Shown piece after piece: positions 1 through 8,388 of a stretch of DNA of 64,000 nt. The notes below the pieces were generated by a model. That model saw only the letters and a program-made list of their open reading frames with translations, ran no database searches and was not told the origin of the DNA. Source of the DNA: Mesorhizobium_G sp050247155. GTDB taxonomy: Bacteria > Pseudomonadota > Alphaproteobacteria > Rhizobiales > Rhizobiaceae. The translations under genes were made by a program, and so were the position numbers. The number at the start of each line of letters is the position of its first letter. The first letter of the stretch is position 1. Where the stretch lies: positions 1-64,000 of the forward strand of contig JBFWUS010000001.1 in the NCBI GenBank assembly GCA_050247155.1. The letters are read 5' to 3'.

Positions 1-150
1 GGCCGCGATGCTTTCGCCAATCGTCAACGTTGCAGAATGAGCGCCGAAACTGACGCTACCGATCTCCCCCCTCGTGGGGGGTCCGAAGGACGGGCGAGAC
101 CCGTGGCTCGCCCCGGAGTCCGACAGGACAGAGGGGGGCAACGTAGGGCG
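1..150. repeat. Partial copy of a palindromic intergenic repeat (family A)
   Basis: The stretch contains a GTTGCAGAA...GAGCGC segment followed by GATCTCCCCCCT, a GGGGGG run and GGACAGAGGGGGG. The same blocks occur in the same order in the spacer and right arm of the complete copy at 34848-35015, so this is the same family. The left arm is missing because the window starts inside the element. This copy carries an extra internal hairpin at about 92-116 built from GGGCGAG and CTCGCCC. It lies between the upstream gene, presumably the ABC ATPase outside the window, and the first permease. Confidence 0.6.
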
Positions 151-188
151 GGACCTTTCGATACTCTTCGCCTCAAGGAGGCGCAACC

Positions 189-1307
189 ATGCGCCTAGAA
201 CTCGTCAAACGCCCGGAGCGGTCGAAGCTTTTCTCCGCCATTTCACCGTTGATCGCCTTCGGGCTGACGGTGATCGCCGGCGCGATCATGTTTTCGCTGC
301 TGGGGATCAATCCGCTCACGGCGTTGACCACCTATTTCATCGAGCCGATTACCCAGGTCTGGCAATTGCACGAACTGGCGATCAAGGCGGCACCCTTGAT
401 CCTGATCGCGGTCGGCCTGTCGGTCTGTTACCGCTCCAATGTCTGGAACATCGGCGCGGAGGGCCAGTTCATCGCCGGCGCGATCGCGGGATCGATCCTG
501 CCTATCCTCTTTCCGGAAACGCTGGGCTGGTGGGTGCTGCCGGCGATGCTGCTGCTCGGCATGGCTGGCGGGGCGGCCTACGCGGCCGTACCGGCATTTC
601 TCAAGGCGCGCTTCAACACCAACGAAATCCTGACCAGCCTGATGCTGGTTTATGTCGCACAGCTTTTCCTCGATTGGCTGGTGCGCGGTCCTTGGCGGGA
701 CCCGCAGGGCTTCAACTTTCCGCAAAGCGTCAGCTTCAACGCGTCAGCCATCCTGCCGGAACTCTTGCCGATGTCAGGCCGCGCCAATGCGGGTTTCCTG
801 TTTGCGCTTATCGCGGCAGTCTTGGTGTGGTTCCTGCTGGCAAAGACGCTAAAGGGTTTTGAAATCCGCGTGCTCGGATCAAGCCCGAGGGCAGGGCGCT
901 TCGCCGGCTTCCAGATAAACCGCATGGTGTTTTTCGCCTTCCTGCTTTCCGGGGCGTTGGCAGGATTGGCCGGCATTTCGGAAGTCGCCGGCGCGATCGG
1001 TCGGCTGCAGCCCAGCATTTCGCCGGGCTACGGATTCACCGCGATCATCGTTGCTTTCCTCGGCCGATTGAACCCGCTCGGTATCGTGGCGGCGGGCCTG
1101 GTGCTTGCGCTGACTTATCTGGGCGGCGAGGCGGTGCAATCGGCGCTCGGTGTGTCCGACAAGGTCGCGCGGGTTTTCCAGGGCATGCTTCTGTTCTTCG
1201 TGCTCGGCTGCGATACGCTGATCAACTACCGCATTCGTTTTGTCGGCAGCCCGGCAAAACAAACATCAGCCACGCCGGCGAAAACGGTTCCGGAGGCGGC
1301 CCACTGA
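189..1307 (+). CDS. ABC transporter permease, BMP/nucleoside-type importer (first subunit)
   Basis: This is a 372-residue inner-membrane permease of the BPD_transp_2 (RbsC/YufP-like) family. It would form half of the membrane channel of an importer that takes up purine nucleosides or a related small solute. A short cytoplasmic start is followed by about nine hydrophobic segments. The family signature NVWNIGAEGQ is at residues 84-93. The ATG has a GGAGG-like site (AAGGAGG at about 175-182) a few bases upstream. Its stop TGA shares one base with the start of the next permease, so the two are translationally coupled. The usual ATPase gene of such clusters is not in the window and is expected just upstream. 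Substrate is inferred from the family only. Confidence 0.9.
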   Translation: MRLELVKRPERSKLFSAISPLIAFGLTVIAGAIMFSLLGINPLTALTTYFIEPITQVWQLHELAIKAAPLILIAVGLSVCYRSNVWNIGAEGQFIAGAIAGSILPILFPETLGWWVLPAMLLLGMAGGAAYAAVPAFLKARFNTNEILTSLMLVYVAQLFLDWLVRGPWRDPQGFNFPQSVSFNASAILPELLPMSGRANAGFLFALIAAVLVWFLLAKTLKGFEIRVLGSSPRAGRFAGFQINRMVFFAFLLSGALAGLAGISEVAGAIGRLQPSISPGYGFTAIIVAFLGRLNPLGIVAAGLVLALTYLGGEAVQSALGVSDKVARVFQGMLLFFVLGCDTLINYRIRFVGSPAKQTSATPAKTVPEAAH

Positions 1308-2227
1308 TGGATATCGCCGTCAACATCCTGCTCACCATCGCCACCGCCGCGACGCCGCTGCTGATCGCCGCGATCGGTGAACTTGTCGTCGAGCGCTCCG
1401 GCGTCTTGAACCTCGGCGTCGAGGGCATGATGATCATGGGCGCGGTGGGCGGCTTCGGCGCCGCCTACCTGACCGGCTCGCCCTGGCTCGGCCTGCTGGC
1501 GGCGATCATCATTGGCGCGCTGTTCTCATTGCTGTTTGCCTTCATGGCGCTGACGCTAGCCACCAATCAGGTCGCAACCGGCCTGTCCCTGACTCTGCTG
1601 GGGCTCGGCCTGTCGGGTATGATCGGCACCAGCTTTGTCGGTCTGCCAGGGGAAAAACTGCCCTATCTCTATATTCCCGGCCTGAGCGACATACCGGTGA
1701 TCGGCCGGCTGGTGTTCGGGCAAGACCCGATCTTCTACCTGTCGATCGCGCTGGTTTTCGCCGTGTCCTGGTTCCTGTTCCGCACCCGCACTGGGCTGAC
1801 GCTGCGCTCGATCGGCGATAGCCACGGCTCGGCCCATGCGCTGGGCATCCCGGTCATCCGCTATCGCTACCTTGCCGTGATGTTCGGCGGTGCTTGCGCC
1901 GGCCTTGCGGGCGGCCATCTGTCGCTCGTCTACACGCCGCAATGGGTGGAGAACATGAGCGCCGGGCGCGGCTGGATCGCGCTGGCGCTGGTGGTCTTCG
2001 CCTCGTGGCGGCCGCTGCGCGTGCTTGCGGGTGCGTATCTCTTCGGCGCGGTGTGGATCGGCCAGCTTCACGCGCAGGCCTTCGGCATCCCGGTGCCGTC
2101 GCAGTTCCTGTCGGCGCTGCCATATCTGGCGACAGTCGGCGTACTCGTTCTCATCTCACGCAACCGGCGGCTGGCGATGGCCAACACGCCTGCCGCTCTC
2201 GGCCAAGCTTTCGTGCCGGACCGCTAA
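1307..2227 (+). CDS. ABC transporter permease, BMP/nucleoside-type importer (second subunit)
   Basis: This 306-residue integral membrane protein is the YufQ-like partner of the preceding permease. The family motif GVLNLGVEG is at residues 32-40, and the remainder is a series of hydrophobic helices with few charged residues. Start and upstream stop overlap by one base. A 33-base gap with an AAAAAAAGGA ribosome-binding site separates it from the periplasmic protein. The two permeases would form a heterodimer in the inner membrane. I see no truncation or frameshift. Identification as the BMP-associated type rests on its neighbour at 2261. Confidence 0.9.
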   Translation: MDIAVNILLTIATAATPLLIAAIGELVVERSGVLNLGVEGMMIMGAVGGFGAAYLTGSPWLGLLAAIIIGALFSLLFAFMALTLATNQVATGLSLTLLGLGLSGMIGTSFVGLPGEKLPYLYIPGLSDIPVIGRLVFGQDPIFYLSIALVFAVSWFLFRTRTGLTLRSIGDSHGSAHALGIPVIRYRYLAVMFGGACAGLAGGHLSLVYTPQWVENMSAGRGWIALALVVFASWRPLRVLAGAYLFGAVWIGQLHAQAFGIPVPSQFLSALPYLATVGVLVLISRNRRLAMANTPAALGQAFVPDR

Positions 2228-2260
2228 CCAAATTACAGGGCAAAAAAAAGGACTCCAACA

Positions 2261-3328
2261 ATGAAAAAATTGATCCTCGCATTGATGACGACCGCCGCGG
2301 CGATCGGCTTCGCCGCCTCCGCGCAGGCACAGGAAAAACTCAAGGCGTGCTGGGTCTATGTCGGCCCTGTCGGCGACTTCGGCTATTCCTACCAACACGA
2401 CCAGGGCCGCCTGCAGGTCGAGAAGGAACTCGGCGACAAGGTCGAGACCGCCTTCCTGGAAAACGTCGCTGAAGGTCCGGACGCCGAACGCGCTTTCGAG
2501 CGCCTGGCGCGCGAAGGCTGCAAGATGATCTTCGGAACGTCCTTCGGCTTCATGGACGCCGAGCTGAAGGTCGCGGGAAAATTCCCGGATGTGAAGTTCG
2601 AGCACGCGACCGGCTTCAAGACCGCACCCAACATGGGCATCTACAATGCCCGCTTCTATGAAGGCCGCTATGTTATCGGCCAGATCGCGGCGAAGCAGTC
2701 GAAGGCTGGTCTGGCCGGCTACATCGTGTCCTTCCCGATCCCGGAAGTCGTGATGGGCATCAATTCCTTCATGCTCGGGGCGCAGTCGGTGAACCCGGAC
2801 TTCAAGGTCAAGATCGTCTGGGTGAACACCTGGTTTGATCCGGCCAAGGAAGCCGACGCCGCCAAGGCGCTGTTCGACCAGGGCGCCGACATCATCGTGC
2901 AGCACACCGACTCCACCGGCCCGTTGCAGGTGGCGCAGGAGCGCGGCCTGCATGGCTTCGGCCAAGCATCGGACATGATCAAGTTCGCGCCGAAGTCGCA
3001 ATACACCGCGATCGTCGACGATTGGGGTCCGTATTATGTCGGCCGCGTGAAGGCGGCGCTTGATGGTTCGTGGAAGCCGGAAGACCGCTGGGAGGGCATC
3101 AAGGAAGGCGCGGTCGTGATGGCTCCGTACACCAATCTCCCGGAGGACGTGGTGAAGATGGCGCAGGAGACCGAGGCCAAGATCAAGGGCGGCTGGAATC
3201 CCTTCACCGGCCCGATCACCAAGCAGGACGGCACCGAGTTTCTGGCCAAGGATGCGGTGGCCGACGACAAGTCGCTGCTCGGCATGAACTTCTACATCAA
3301 GGGCGTCGACGACCAGTTGCCGAAATAA
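2261..3328 (+). CDS. BMP family ABC transporter substrate-binding protein
   Basis: This 355-residue secreted protein begins with a classical Sec signal peptide: MKK, a hydrophobic core, and AQA at residues 21-23 followed by Gln. The lack of a lipobox cysteine means it should be soluble in the periplasm rather than a lipoprotein. The mature part has the Bmp/PnrA fold signature GDFGYSYQHDQG near its start. Bmp proteins usually bind nucleosides, and the purine-handling character of this transporter is an inference from that family. It ends the operon: a good factor-independent terminator follows within 60 bases. Confidence 0.92.
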   Translation: MKKLILALMTTAAAIGFAASAQAQEKLKACWVYVGPVGDFGYSYQHDQGRLQVEKELGDKVETAFLENVAEGPDAERAFERLAREGCKMIFGTSFGFMDAELKVAGKFPDVKFEHATGFKTAPNMGIYNARFYEGRYVIGQIAAKQSKAGLAGYIVSFPIPEVVMGINSFMLGAQSVNPDFKVKIVWVNTWFDPAKEADAAKALFDQGADIIVQHTDSTGPLQVAQERGLHGFGQASDMIKFAPKSQYTAIVDDWGPYYVGRVKAALDGSWKPEDRWEGIKEGAVVMAPYTNLPEDVVKMAQETEAKIKGGWNPFTGPITKQDGTEFLAKDAVADDKSLLGMNFYIKGVDDQLPK

Positions 3329-3352
3329 CGAGCTTCTGTTGATGCAGACTCC

Positions 3353-3380
3353 GGGCGTCCGGCAACGGGCGCCCTTTCTA
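3353..3380 (+). terminator. Rho-independent terminator after the BMP transporter operon
   Basis: A nine-base stem (GGGCGTCCG with CGGGCGCCC, one G-U pair) closes a GCAA tetraloop and is followed by TTTCTATTT. It begins 25 bases after the substrate-binding protein stop. Its last bases overlap the stop codon of the convergent GtrA gene. Confidence 0.75.
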
Positions 3381-3776
3381 TTTGATCCGATCTTCGATCG
3401 ACCAGCGTGCAGCAAAAAAATTCAGGATCGCCGCGAGGATCACGCCGAGGATTTTTGCCGGCCAGACGCCGATCCAGCCGGTGAGCGCCGCCAGCACGCC
3501 GCTCGAAACACCCAGCGAAATCAGAGCGCCAAGTGATACGAAACGCAGGACGGACCGCGTGGTCGACAAAGTCTCATTGCGCTCGAACGACCAGCGCGAA
3601 TTGACGAGATAGGAGAATGTGACGGCAACCGCCCAGGCGATCACGTTGGCAACGAGCGTTCGCTGACCGGCTGAAAGAAGGGCCGCGAAGACGCTCATGT
3701 CGACGACGGTGTTTATGAGGCCGACGACCAAGAACCGGCCAGCTTTGTTGCCGAGCGTGCGCCCCTTGCCGGTCAT
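3378..3776 (-). CDS. GtrA family membrane protein (putative polyprenyl-sugar flippase)
   Basis: This 132-residue protein consists almost entirely of four hydrophobic helices and carries the VGLINTVVD motif near its N-terminus, typical of GtrA/DPMS1-type proteins. Members are thought to move polyprenyl-phosphate-linked sugars across the inner membrane. The ATG overlaps the stop of the upstream deacetylase as ATGA, so it is the last gene of a three-gene operon (GT2, deacetylase, GtrA). The length matches the family. Role in flipping the product of the neighbouring glycosyltransferase is inferred from context. Confidence 0.88.
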   Translation of the reverse strand: MTGKGRTLGNKAGRFLVVGLINTVVDMSVFAALLSAGQRTLVANVIAWAVAVTFSYLVNSRWSFERNETLSTTRSVLRFVSLGALISLGVSSGVLAALTGWIGVWPAKILGVILAAILNFFAARWSIEDRIK

Positions 3777-4594
3777 GGCGTGGCGATCACGGCGTCGGTT
3801 TCATCCAGCGCGCGGATGAACGTATCAGAAGCCAAATAGCGCAGTTCAGCCGTCCGCGTATCGGTCAGAATATCGCGGCTGCGCAGCGTCTGGTCGACAT
3901 GGCCGGGATGGACCATGAGCACACCCCCGTCCGGCAATGTCCGGACGGCGTGATCGATCGTAGGCGCGAAATCATCGCCCGTTCTCCAGTCGTAGAAACC
4001 GGCGAGGGGACCAGATACCGGATAACCGGCCGCGCCCATCGTTTTGTCGAAACGGCTTGCCAGAGCCCGGACGGTTGCGATCTTCGCGAAAGAAACCTTC
4101 GGCGAATATTTCGCGATCGGCGTGCCGCGCAGCCAAGGCAGCGGCTGTCTGTCGCGTCCGACCAAAGCTTTCAGCCACCGCCGCGCCGGCGGCAGGAAAT
4201 GCACATGCTGGTGGCCGTCGATGTAGAGCGGGGGCTTTCCGAAAGTATCTTCGAAATGGACCAGTTGGGCGTCGAGCTCTGCCGCGATGTCGCTGTCGGT
4301 GATCTGGCCCATGGCCACGCCTTTCAGCAGCTTCGCGAGACTTGGCAACCTGCCGTCGCGCGCCAGCGTCGCCGCGCCGCTGAGCGAAGGCTGGTCGGTC
4401 AGCGTGAGGTGAATGCCAGCTCTCGAGTCATGTTGTTCCCGTAGCCGGGCCGCTTCCTGCGTCCAGTCTGGAAACACGGTCATGCAGCCCGTGCCGGACA
4501 GGCGGCCCTGGTCGAGCAACTCCAGGATGCCGTCGTCGACTGCAGGCGAAAGACCATAGTCGTCGGCAACGATCCAGATGCGGCGGCGGCTCAT
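3773..4594 (-). CDS. ChbG/HpnK (YdjC) family carbohydrate deacetylase
   Basis: The protein is 273 residues from the ATG at 4594. It has the family's metal-binding pattern: ADDYGLS near the start, GIHLTLT, DGHQHVH and VHPGH further on. YdjC-fold enzymes remove acetyl groups from N-acetylated sugars. The ATG at 4594 is preferred over an upstream in-frame ATG at 4714 because it starts six residues before the conserved Asp-Asp and forms an ATGA overlap with the glycosyltransferase stop. NaxD, a relative in Francisella, deacetylates undecaprenyl-phosphate-linked GalNAc during lipid A modification. The neighbours here (GT2 and GtrA) make a similar role plausible but unproven. Confidence 0.88.
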   Translation of the reverse strand: MSRRRIWIVADDYGLSPAVDDGILELLDQGRLSGTGCMTVFPDWTQEAARLREQHDSRAGIHLTLTDQPSLSGAATLARDGRLPSLAKLLKGVAMGQITDSDIAAELDAQLVHFEDTFGKPPLYIDGHQHVHFLPPARRWLKALVGRDRQPLPWLRGTPIAKYSPKVSFAKIATVRALASRFDKTMGAAGYPVSGPLAGFYDWRTGDDFAPTIDHAVRTLPDGGVLMVHPGHVDQTLRSRDILTDTRTAELRYLASDTFIRALDETDAVIATP

Positions 4595-5598
4595 TTCGTG
4601 GACTGCGACCGTGACGAAGGCTTTCGCGCGGTGGTCTTGGCAGGCCCGGCTGCCTCCACGACGTCGCGCACGAGATAGACTGGCCGGTCCTTCACTTCGC
4701 TCACCGCCACCCATAGATATTCGCCAAGCATACCGAGCAGTGCGAGGTTGAACCCGCCCAGGACGACCACGGCGACCAGGATGCTTGGAAAACCGGGCAC
4801 GGCGATGCCATAGAACACGACTTCCAGAATGATCTTGGTGCCGTAGATCACGCCCGCGCCGGCGAGCAGCAGCCCGATCAGTGACATGATGCGCAGCGGC
4901 ACGATGGTAAAGGAGGTAAACCCTTCAATGCTGAGCGCGATCAGGTTGAAACGCGACCATTTCGACTTGCCGGCAACACGATCGAGCGGTGCATAGGGCA
5001 CGGCCTCCTGCTGAAAGCCTGCCCAGGCGTATAGGCCTTTGTTGAAGCGACGCTTGTCGCGCAAGCGGGTGAGCGCATCGACCACGGACCGGCGCATGAC
5101 TCGAAAATCGCCTGAATTTGCAGTTATTTCAAAACGTTGCGTCCAATTGATCAGCTTGTAAAACAGGCGTGCGAGCTGCGTGCGCCGCCAGCCGTCCTCG
5201 CGCCGGTCGCTGCGCACAGCATGCACCACATCGATGTCTGGATTGTCCACCAGCTTGCCGACCATCACCAGCGCGGTTTCCAGCGAGTGCTGCAGGTCGG
5301 CGTCCATCAGCATCACGAAATCGCCGTCTGCATGGTCGAGGCCGGCCAGCAGCGCGACTTCCTTGCCGAAATTGCGCGACAGGCGCACGATCTTCCAGTC
5401 GCTGGCCAGCGCGTCGCTGAATCGCTTGGCGCTGTCGTCGGTGCTGCCGTCATCGACGAGCACTGCTTGGAAGCCCAGCCCAAACCGCTCCTCGACCAGA
5501 CGGGCAAAATCACGCAGCAAGCCGGCGAAATGCGTAGCCGAAGCGGATTCGTTATAAAAAGGCGCGACGACGCTGAGTTTCGCCAAGGTTGAGTTCAC
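4591..5598 (-). CDS. Glycosyltransferase family 2 (ArnC/DPM1-like polyprenyl-phosphate glycosyltransferase)
   Basis: The protein is about 335 residues from a GTG at 5598. It has a GT2 catalytic domain (VVAPFYNES, then VDDGSTDDS and the DxD-type MDADLQ) and two C-terminal membrane helices, the layout of enzymes that load a sugar onto undecaprenyl phosphate at the inner membrane. An in-frame ATG at 5667 would give 358 residues, but it would overlap the start codon of the divergent ttcA, so I prefer the internal GTG; neither has a strong ribosome-binding site. It is the first gene of an operon with a YdjC deacetylase and a GtrA protein, each coupled by ATGA overlaps. Confidence 0.85.
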   Translation of the reverse strand: MNSTLAKLSVVAPFYNESASATHFAGLLRDFARLVEERFGLGFQAVLVDDGSTDDSAKRFSDALASDWKIVRLSRNFGKEVALLAGLDHADGDFVMLMDADLQHSLETALVMVGKLVDNPDIDVVHAVRSDRREDGWRRTQLARLFYKLINWTQRFEITANSGDFRVMRRSVVDALTRLRDKRRFNKGLYAWAGFQQEAVPYAPLDRVAGKSKWSRFNLIALSIEGFTSFTIVPLRIMSLIGLLLAGAGVIYGTKIILEVVFYGIAVPGFPSILVAVVVLGGFNLALLGMLGEYLWVAVSEVKDRPVYLVRDVVEAAGPAKTTARKPSSRSQSTK

Positions 5599-5665
5599 GC
5601 TATTTGCATTCCGTTGCAGTGCTTCTAAACCAAGCCACGTTAATTTCCTATCGGGCGGCGATGCC

Positions 5666-6523
5666 ATGAATATTCACAATCCGACAGCGGATATTGAGGC
5701 GGACGGCCAAGGCTACCACCCGATCTTCTCCGCCGCGCCAAAATCGGTCGAGTTCAACAAGCTGCGCAAACGCCTGCTGCGGCAGGCGCGGCAGGCGCTT
5801 GACGATTTCGCGATGGTGAAGCCCGGCCAGCGCTGGCTGGTGGCGCTCTCAGGCGGCAAGGATTCTTACGGGCTGCTGACACTACTGCTTGATCTCAAAT
5901 GGCGAGGGCTGCTGCCGGTAGAACTGCTGGCCTGCAATCTCGACCAGGGCCAGCCGAATTTCCCAAAACATATCTTGCCGGACTGGCTGACGGCCAACGG
6001 CGTGGCGCATCGCATAGAATACCAGGACACCTATTCGATCGTCACTGACAAGCTGCCGCAAAGCTCGACCTATTGTTCTCTATGCTCACGCTTGCGGCGC
6101 GGCCATCTTTACCGCATCGCGCGGGAGGAGGGGTGTTCGGCGCTGGTGCTCGGGCATCACCGCGAGGACATTCTTGAGACCTTCTTCATGAATCTGTTTC
6201 ACGGCGGGCGGCTGGCCGCCATGCCGGCAAAACTCAAGAACGACGAGGGCGATCTGCTGGTGCTGCGTCCGCTGGCCTATTGCGCCGAGGCCGACCTTGC
6301 CAAGTTCGCCGACGGCATGCGTTTTCCGATCATCCCGTGCGATCTGTGCGGCAGCCAGGAAGGGCTCCAGCGCAACGTGATGAAGGCGATGCTGGAGGAT
6401 ATCGAGCGCCGCATGCCGGGCCGCAAGGACACCATGATCCGCGCGCTGACCAATGTGCGGCCGAGCCATTTGCTCGACCGCACACTGTTCGATTTTGCCG
6501 GGCTCGCTGGCCCGGCTCAGTGA
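5666..6523 (+). CDS. ttcA: tRNA 2-thiocytidine biosynthesis protein TtcA
   Basis: This 285-residue cytoplasmic PP-loop ATPase thiolates cytidine 32 of certain tRNAs. The P-loop SGGKDS is at residues 62-67. Cysteines at 137 and 140 (YCSLC) and in PCDLCGS (225, 228) match the family's cysteines that hold the iron-sulfur cluster. The length fits. The start region is tight: the ATG lies in the region from which the opposite-strand glycosyltransferase is read. Its stop overlaps by seven bases the end of the convergent MFS gene. Confidence 0.93.
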   Translation: MNIHNPTADIEADGQGYHPIFSAAPKSVEFNKLRKRLLRQARQALDDFAMVKPGQRWLVALSGGKDSYGLLTLLLDLKWRGLLPVELLACNLDQGQPNFPKHILPDWLTANGVAHRIEYQDTYSIVTDKLPQSSTYCSLCSRLRRGHLYRIAREEGCSALVLGHHREDILETFFMNLFHGGRLAAMPAKLKNDEGDLLVLRPLAYCAEADLAKFADGMRFPIIPCDLCGSQEGLQRNVMKAMLEDIERRMPGRKDTMIRALTNVRPSHLLDRTLFDFAGLAGPAQ

Positions 6524-7782
6524 GGCTCAGCGATGGCGACTGGCTTTGCGGCACCCGGTGCGGCAAAGAGCTTGCCGCCTTCGGCGATCAGCACACAAAC
6601 CAGGCCCGCCAGCGCAACACCGCAGAAGCCGGCCGCGAGCGGGGTCACCGTGCCGTCGAAGGATTGGCCAATCAGTGTGCCGATCAGCGCACCACCCAGC
6701 GTCTGGATGAAGCCCTGGACCGAGGCGGCGGTGCCGGCAATATGCCCCAGTGGCTCCATCGAGATGGCGTTGAAGTTCGAGCCGATCCAGCCGAACTGGA
6801 ACATTGCCAGGGCAAAGAGCAGCAGGAACAGCCAGAAGGGGACTGGCCCCAAGAGCGACAGGCCGAACCAGACTGCGCTGACGGCGAAAAAGCCAATCAG
6901 AGCGCCGTGCGAGAGCCGGCGCATGCCGAGCTTGCCGACCAGACGCGAGTTCAGGAAGGACGATAGGGCCATCATCCCGGCGATCGCCGCGAAAACGACC
7001 GGGAACCAGACGCCTAGGCCGTAGATTCCGACATAGACCTGCTGGGCCGAGTTGATGAATCCGAACAGCGCGCCAAACAGGATGGTCGATGCCAGCGTGT
7101 ACCAGAGCGACATGCGGTTGGTCAGCACGATGCCGAAGCCGCGAAACACCGAGCCGATGTCGATCGACCGGCGGTCTTCCGGGTGCTGGGACTCGGGCAT
7201 GCGCAGCCAGGTCCAAATCACGATGAGCAGAGCGAGCCCTGCCATGACCAGGAATATCTCGTGCCAGTCACCGAACAAAAGGACGAGCTGGCCTATATTC
7301 GGCGCGATGACCGGGATGATCATGAACACCATGAAGATGAGCGACATCACTTCGGCCATGGCGCGTCCGCCAAACCGGTCGCGCACGATCGAGACGGCAA
7401 TCACGCGGGTGGAAGCCGCGCCGATGCCCTGGATGAAGCGCAGGGCCAGCAGACTTTCGAACGTCGGCGCGAAGGCAGCGAAGAACGCCGCCACGATATA
7501 GATGGCCAGGCCGAAGAAGAGCGGCCGTCGTCGTCCGAACCGGTCGGAAGCCGGGCCGTAGAACAACAGGCCGGCCGCCATGCCGAGAAAGTAAACCGGG
7601 ATAATCAGCTGGCGCTGGTTCTCATCGGTGACGCCAAGGCTCGCGCCGATCTCCTGCATGCCGGGCAACATGATGTCGATGGCGAGGGCGTTCAGCGCCA
7701 TCAGGCCGGCGCATATGGAAATGAACTCCCAGCGCGGCGGGAATTTCTGACCCGACGGGGCGAATTCGGATGGTTGGCTCAT
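6517..7782 (-). CDS. Bcr/CflA-type MFS drug exporter
   Basis: This 421-residue inner-membrane transporter has twelve hydrophobic segments. DIMLPGMQEIG in the first helix and GPASDRFGRRRPLF between helices 2 and 3 are typical of the Bcr/CflA drug:proton antiporter family. The ATG at 7782 is chosen because GGAAC lies six bases before it; an in-frame ATG nine codons upstream lacks this. Specific substrate cannot be read from sequence. It is a single gene, converging on ttcA with a short overlap. Confidence 0.88.
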   Translation of the reverse strand: MSQPSEFAPSGQKFPPRWEFISICAGLMALNALAIDIMLPGMQEIGASLGVTDENQRQLIIPVYFLGMAAGLLFYGPASDRFGRRRPLFFGLAIYIVAAFFAAFAPTFESLLALRFIQGIGAASTRVIAVSIVRDRFGGRAMAEVMSLIFMVFMIIPVIAPNIGQLVLLFGDWHEIFLVMAGLALLIVIWTWLRMPESQHPEDRRSIDIGSVFRGFGIVLTNRMSLWYTLASTILFGALFGFINSAQQVYVGIYGLGVWFPVVFAAIAGMMALSSFLNSRLVGKLGMRRLSHGALIGFFAVSAVWFGLSLLGPVPFWLFLLLFALAMFQFGWIGSNFNAISMEPLGHIAGTAASVQGFIQTLGGALIGTLIGQSFDGTVTPLAAGFCGVALAGLVCVLIAEGGKLFAAPGAAKPVAIAEPH

Positions 7783-7898
7783 GGCAGTTCCAATCAATAG
7801 AGACGGCAAATGCGCCGGTTGCCCGGCGCATTGTCGTCTGGTCCCGCGTACGGGAAAAATCGTGGTTGGCCGGGCCCGAATAGCTCGGTCAGGAAAAA

Positions 7899-8234
7899 TC
7901 AGGCTGCGCCTTTGGCGGCGATACCCTTTTCCTCGAAGAAGCTCTGCAACTCGCCGGCCTGGAACATCTCGCGGACAATGTCGCAGCCGCCGACAAATTC
8001 ACCCTTCACATAAAGCTGGGGAATGGTCGGCCAGTTGGAATAGTCCTTGATGCCTTGGCGCAGCTCGTTCGACGTGAGCACGTTGACGCCCTTATAGTCG
8101 ACGCCGACATAATCGAGAATCTGCACGACCTGACCGGAAAAGCCGCACTGCGGGAAGCCGGGCGTGCCTTTCATGAACAGCACGACGTCGTTGCTCTTCA
8201 CTTCGGAGGCGATGTAGTCGTTGGTTCCGCTCAT
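7899..8234 (-). CDS. grxD: Monothiol glutaredoxin, Grx4/Grx5 family
   Basis: This 111-residue protein carries the CGFS active site at residues 30-33 (TPGFPQCGFS), the hallmark of monothiol glutaredoxins that carry and deliver [2Fe-2S] clusters with BolA partners. WPTIPQLYV and GGCDI, the glutathione-binding elements, follow. Two adjacent ATG codons (8237 and 8234) follow an AAAGGA site; the second has the better spacing. A bolA gene lies 1.3 kb upstream on the same strand, separated by an opposite-strand glycosidase gene and a small gene, so the usual bolA-grxD pair is split here. Confidence 0.93.
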   Translation of the reverse strand: MSGTNDYIASEVKSNDVVLFMKGTPGFPQCGFSGQVVQILDYVGVDYKGVNVLTSNELRQGIKDYSNWPTIPQLYVKGEFVGGCDIVREMFQAGELQSFFEEKGIAAKGAA

Positions 8235-8388
8235 CATTCGATCCTTTCGCGCCCGTGGGAGCCGGACGATAGTGTTGTCGTTCAAATAGACCCGATGGCC
8301 TTTCGAAACAAGCTGCTGGATTGCGCCTGCATTGCGCCACACTCCATTTGAACAACACGCCAAGCCGAAAACTGGGTCTTTGCCGTTG

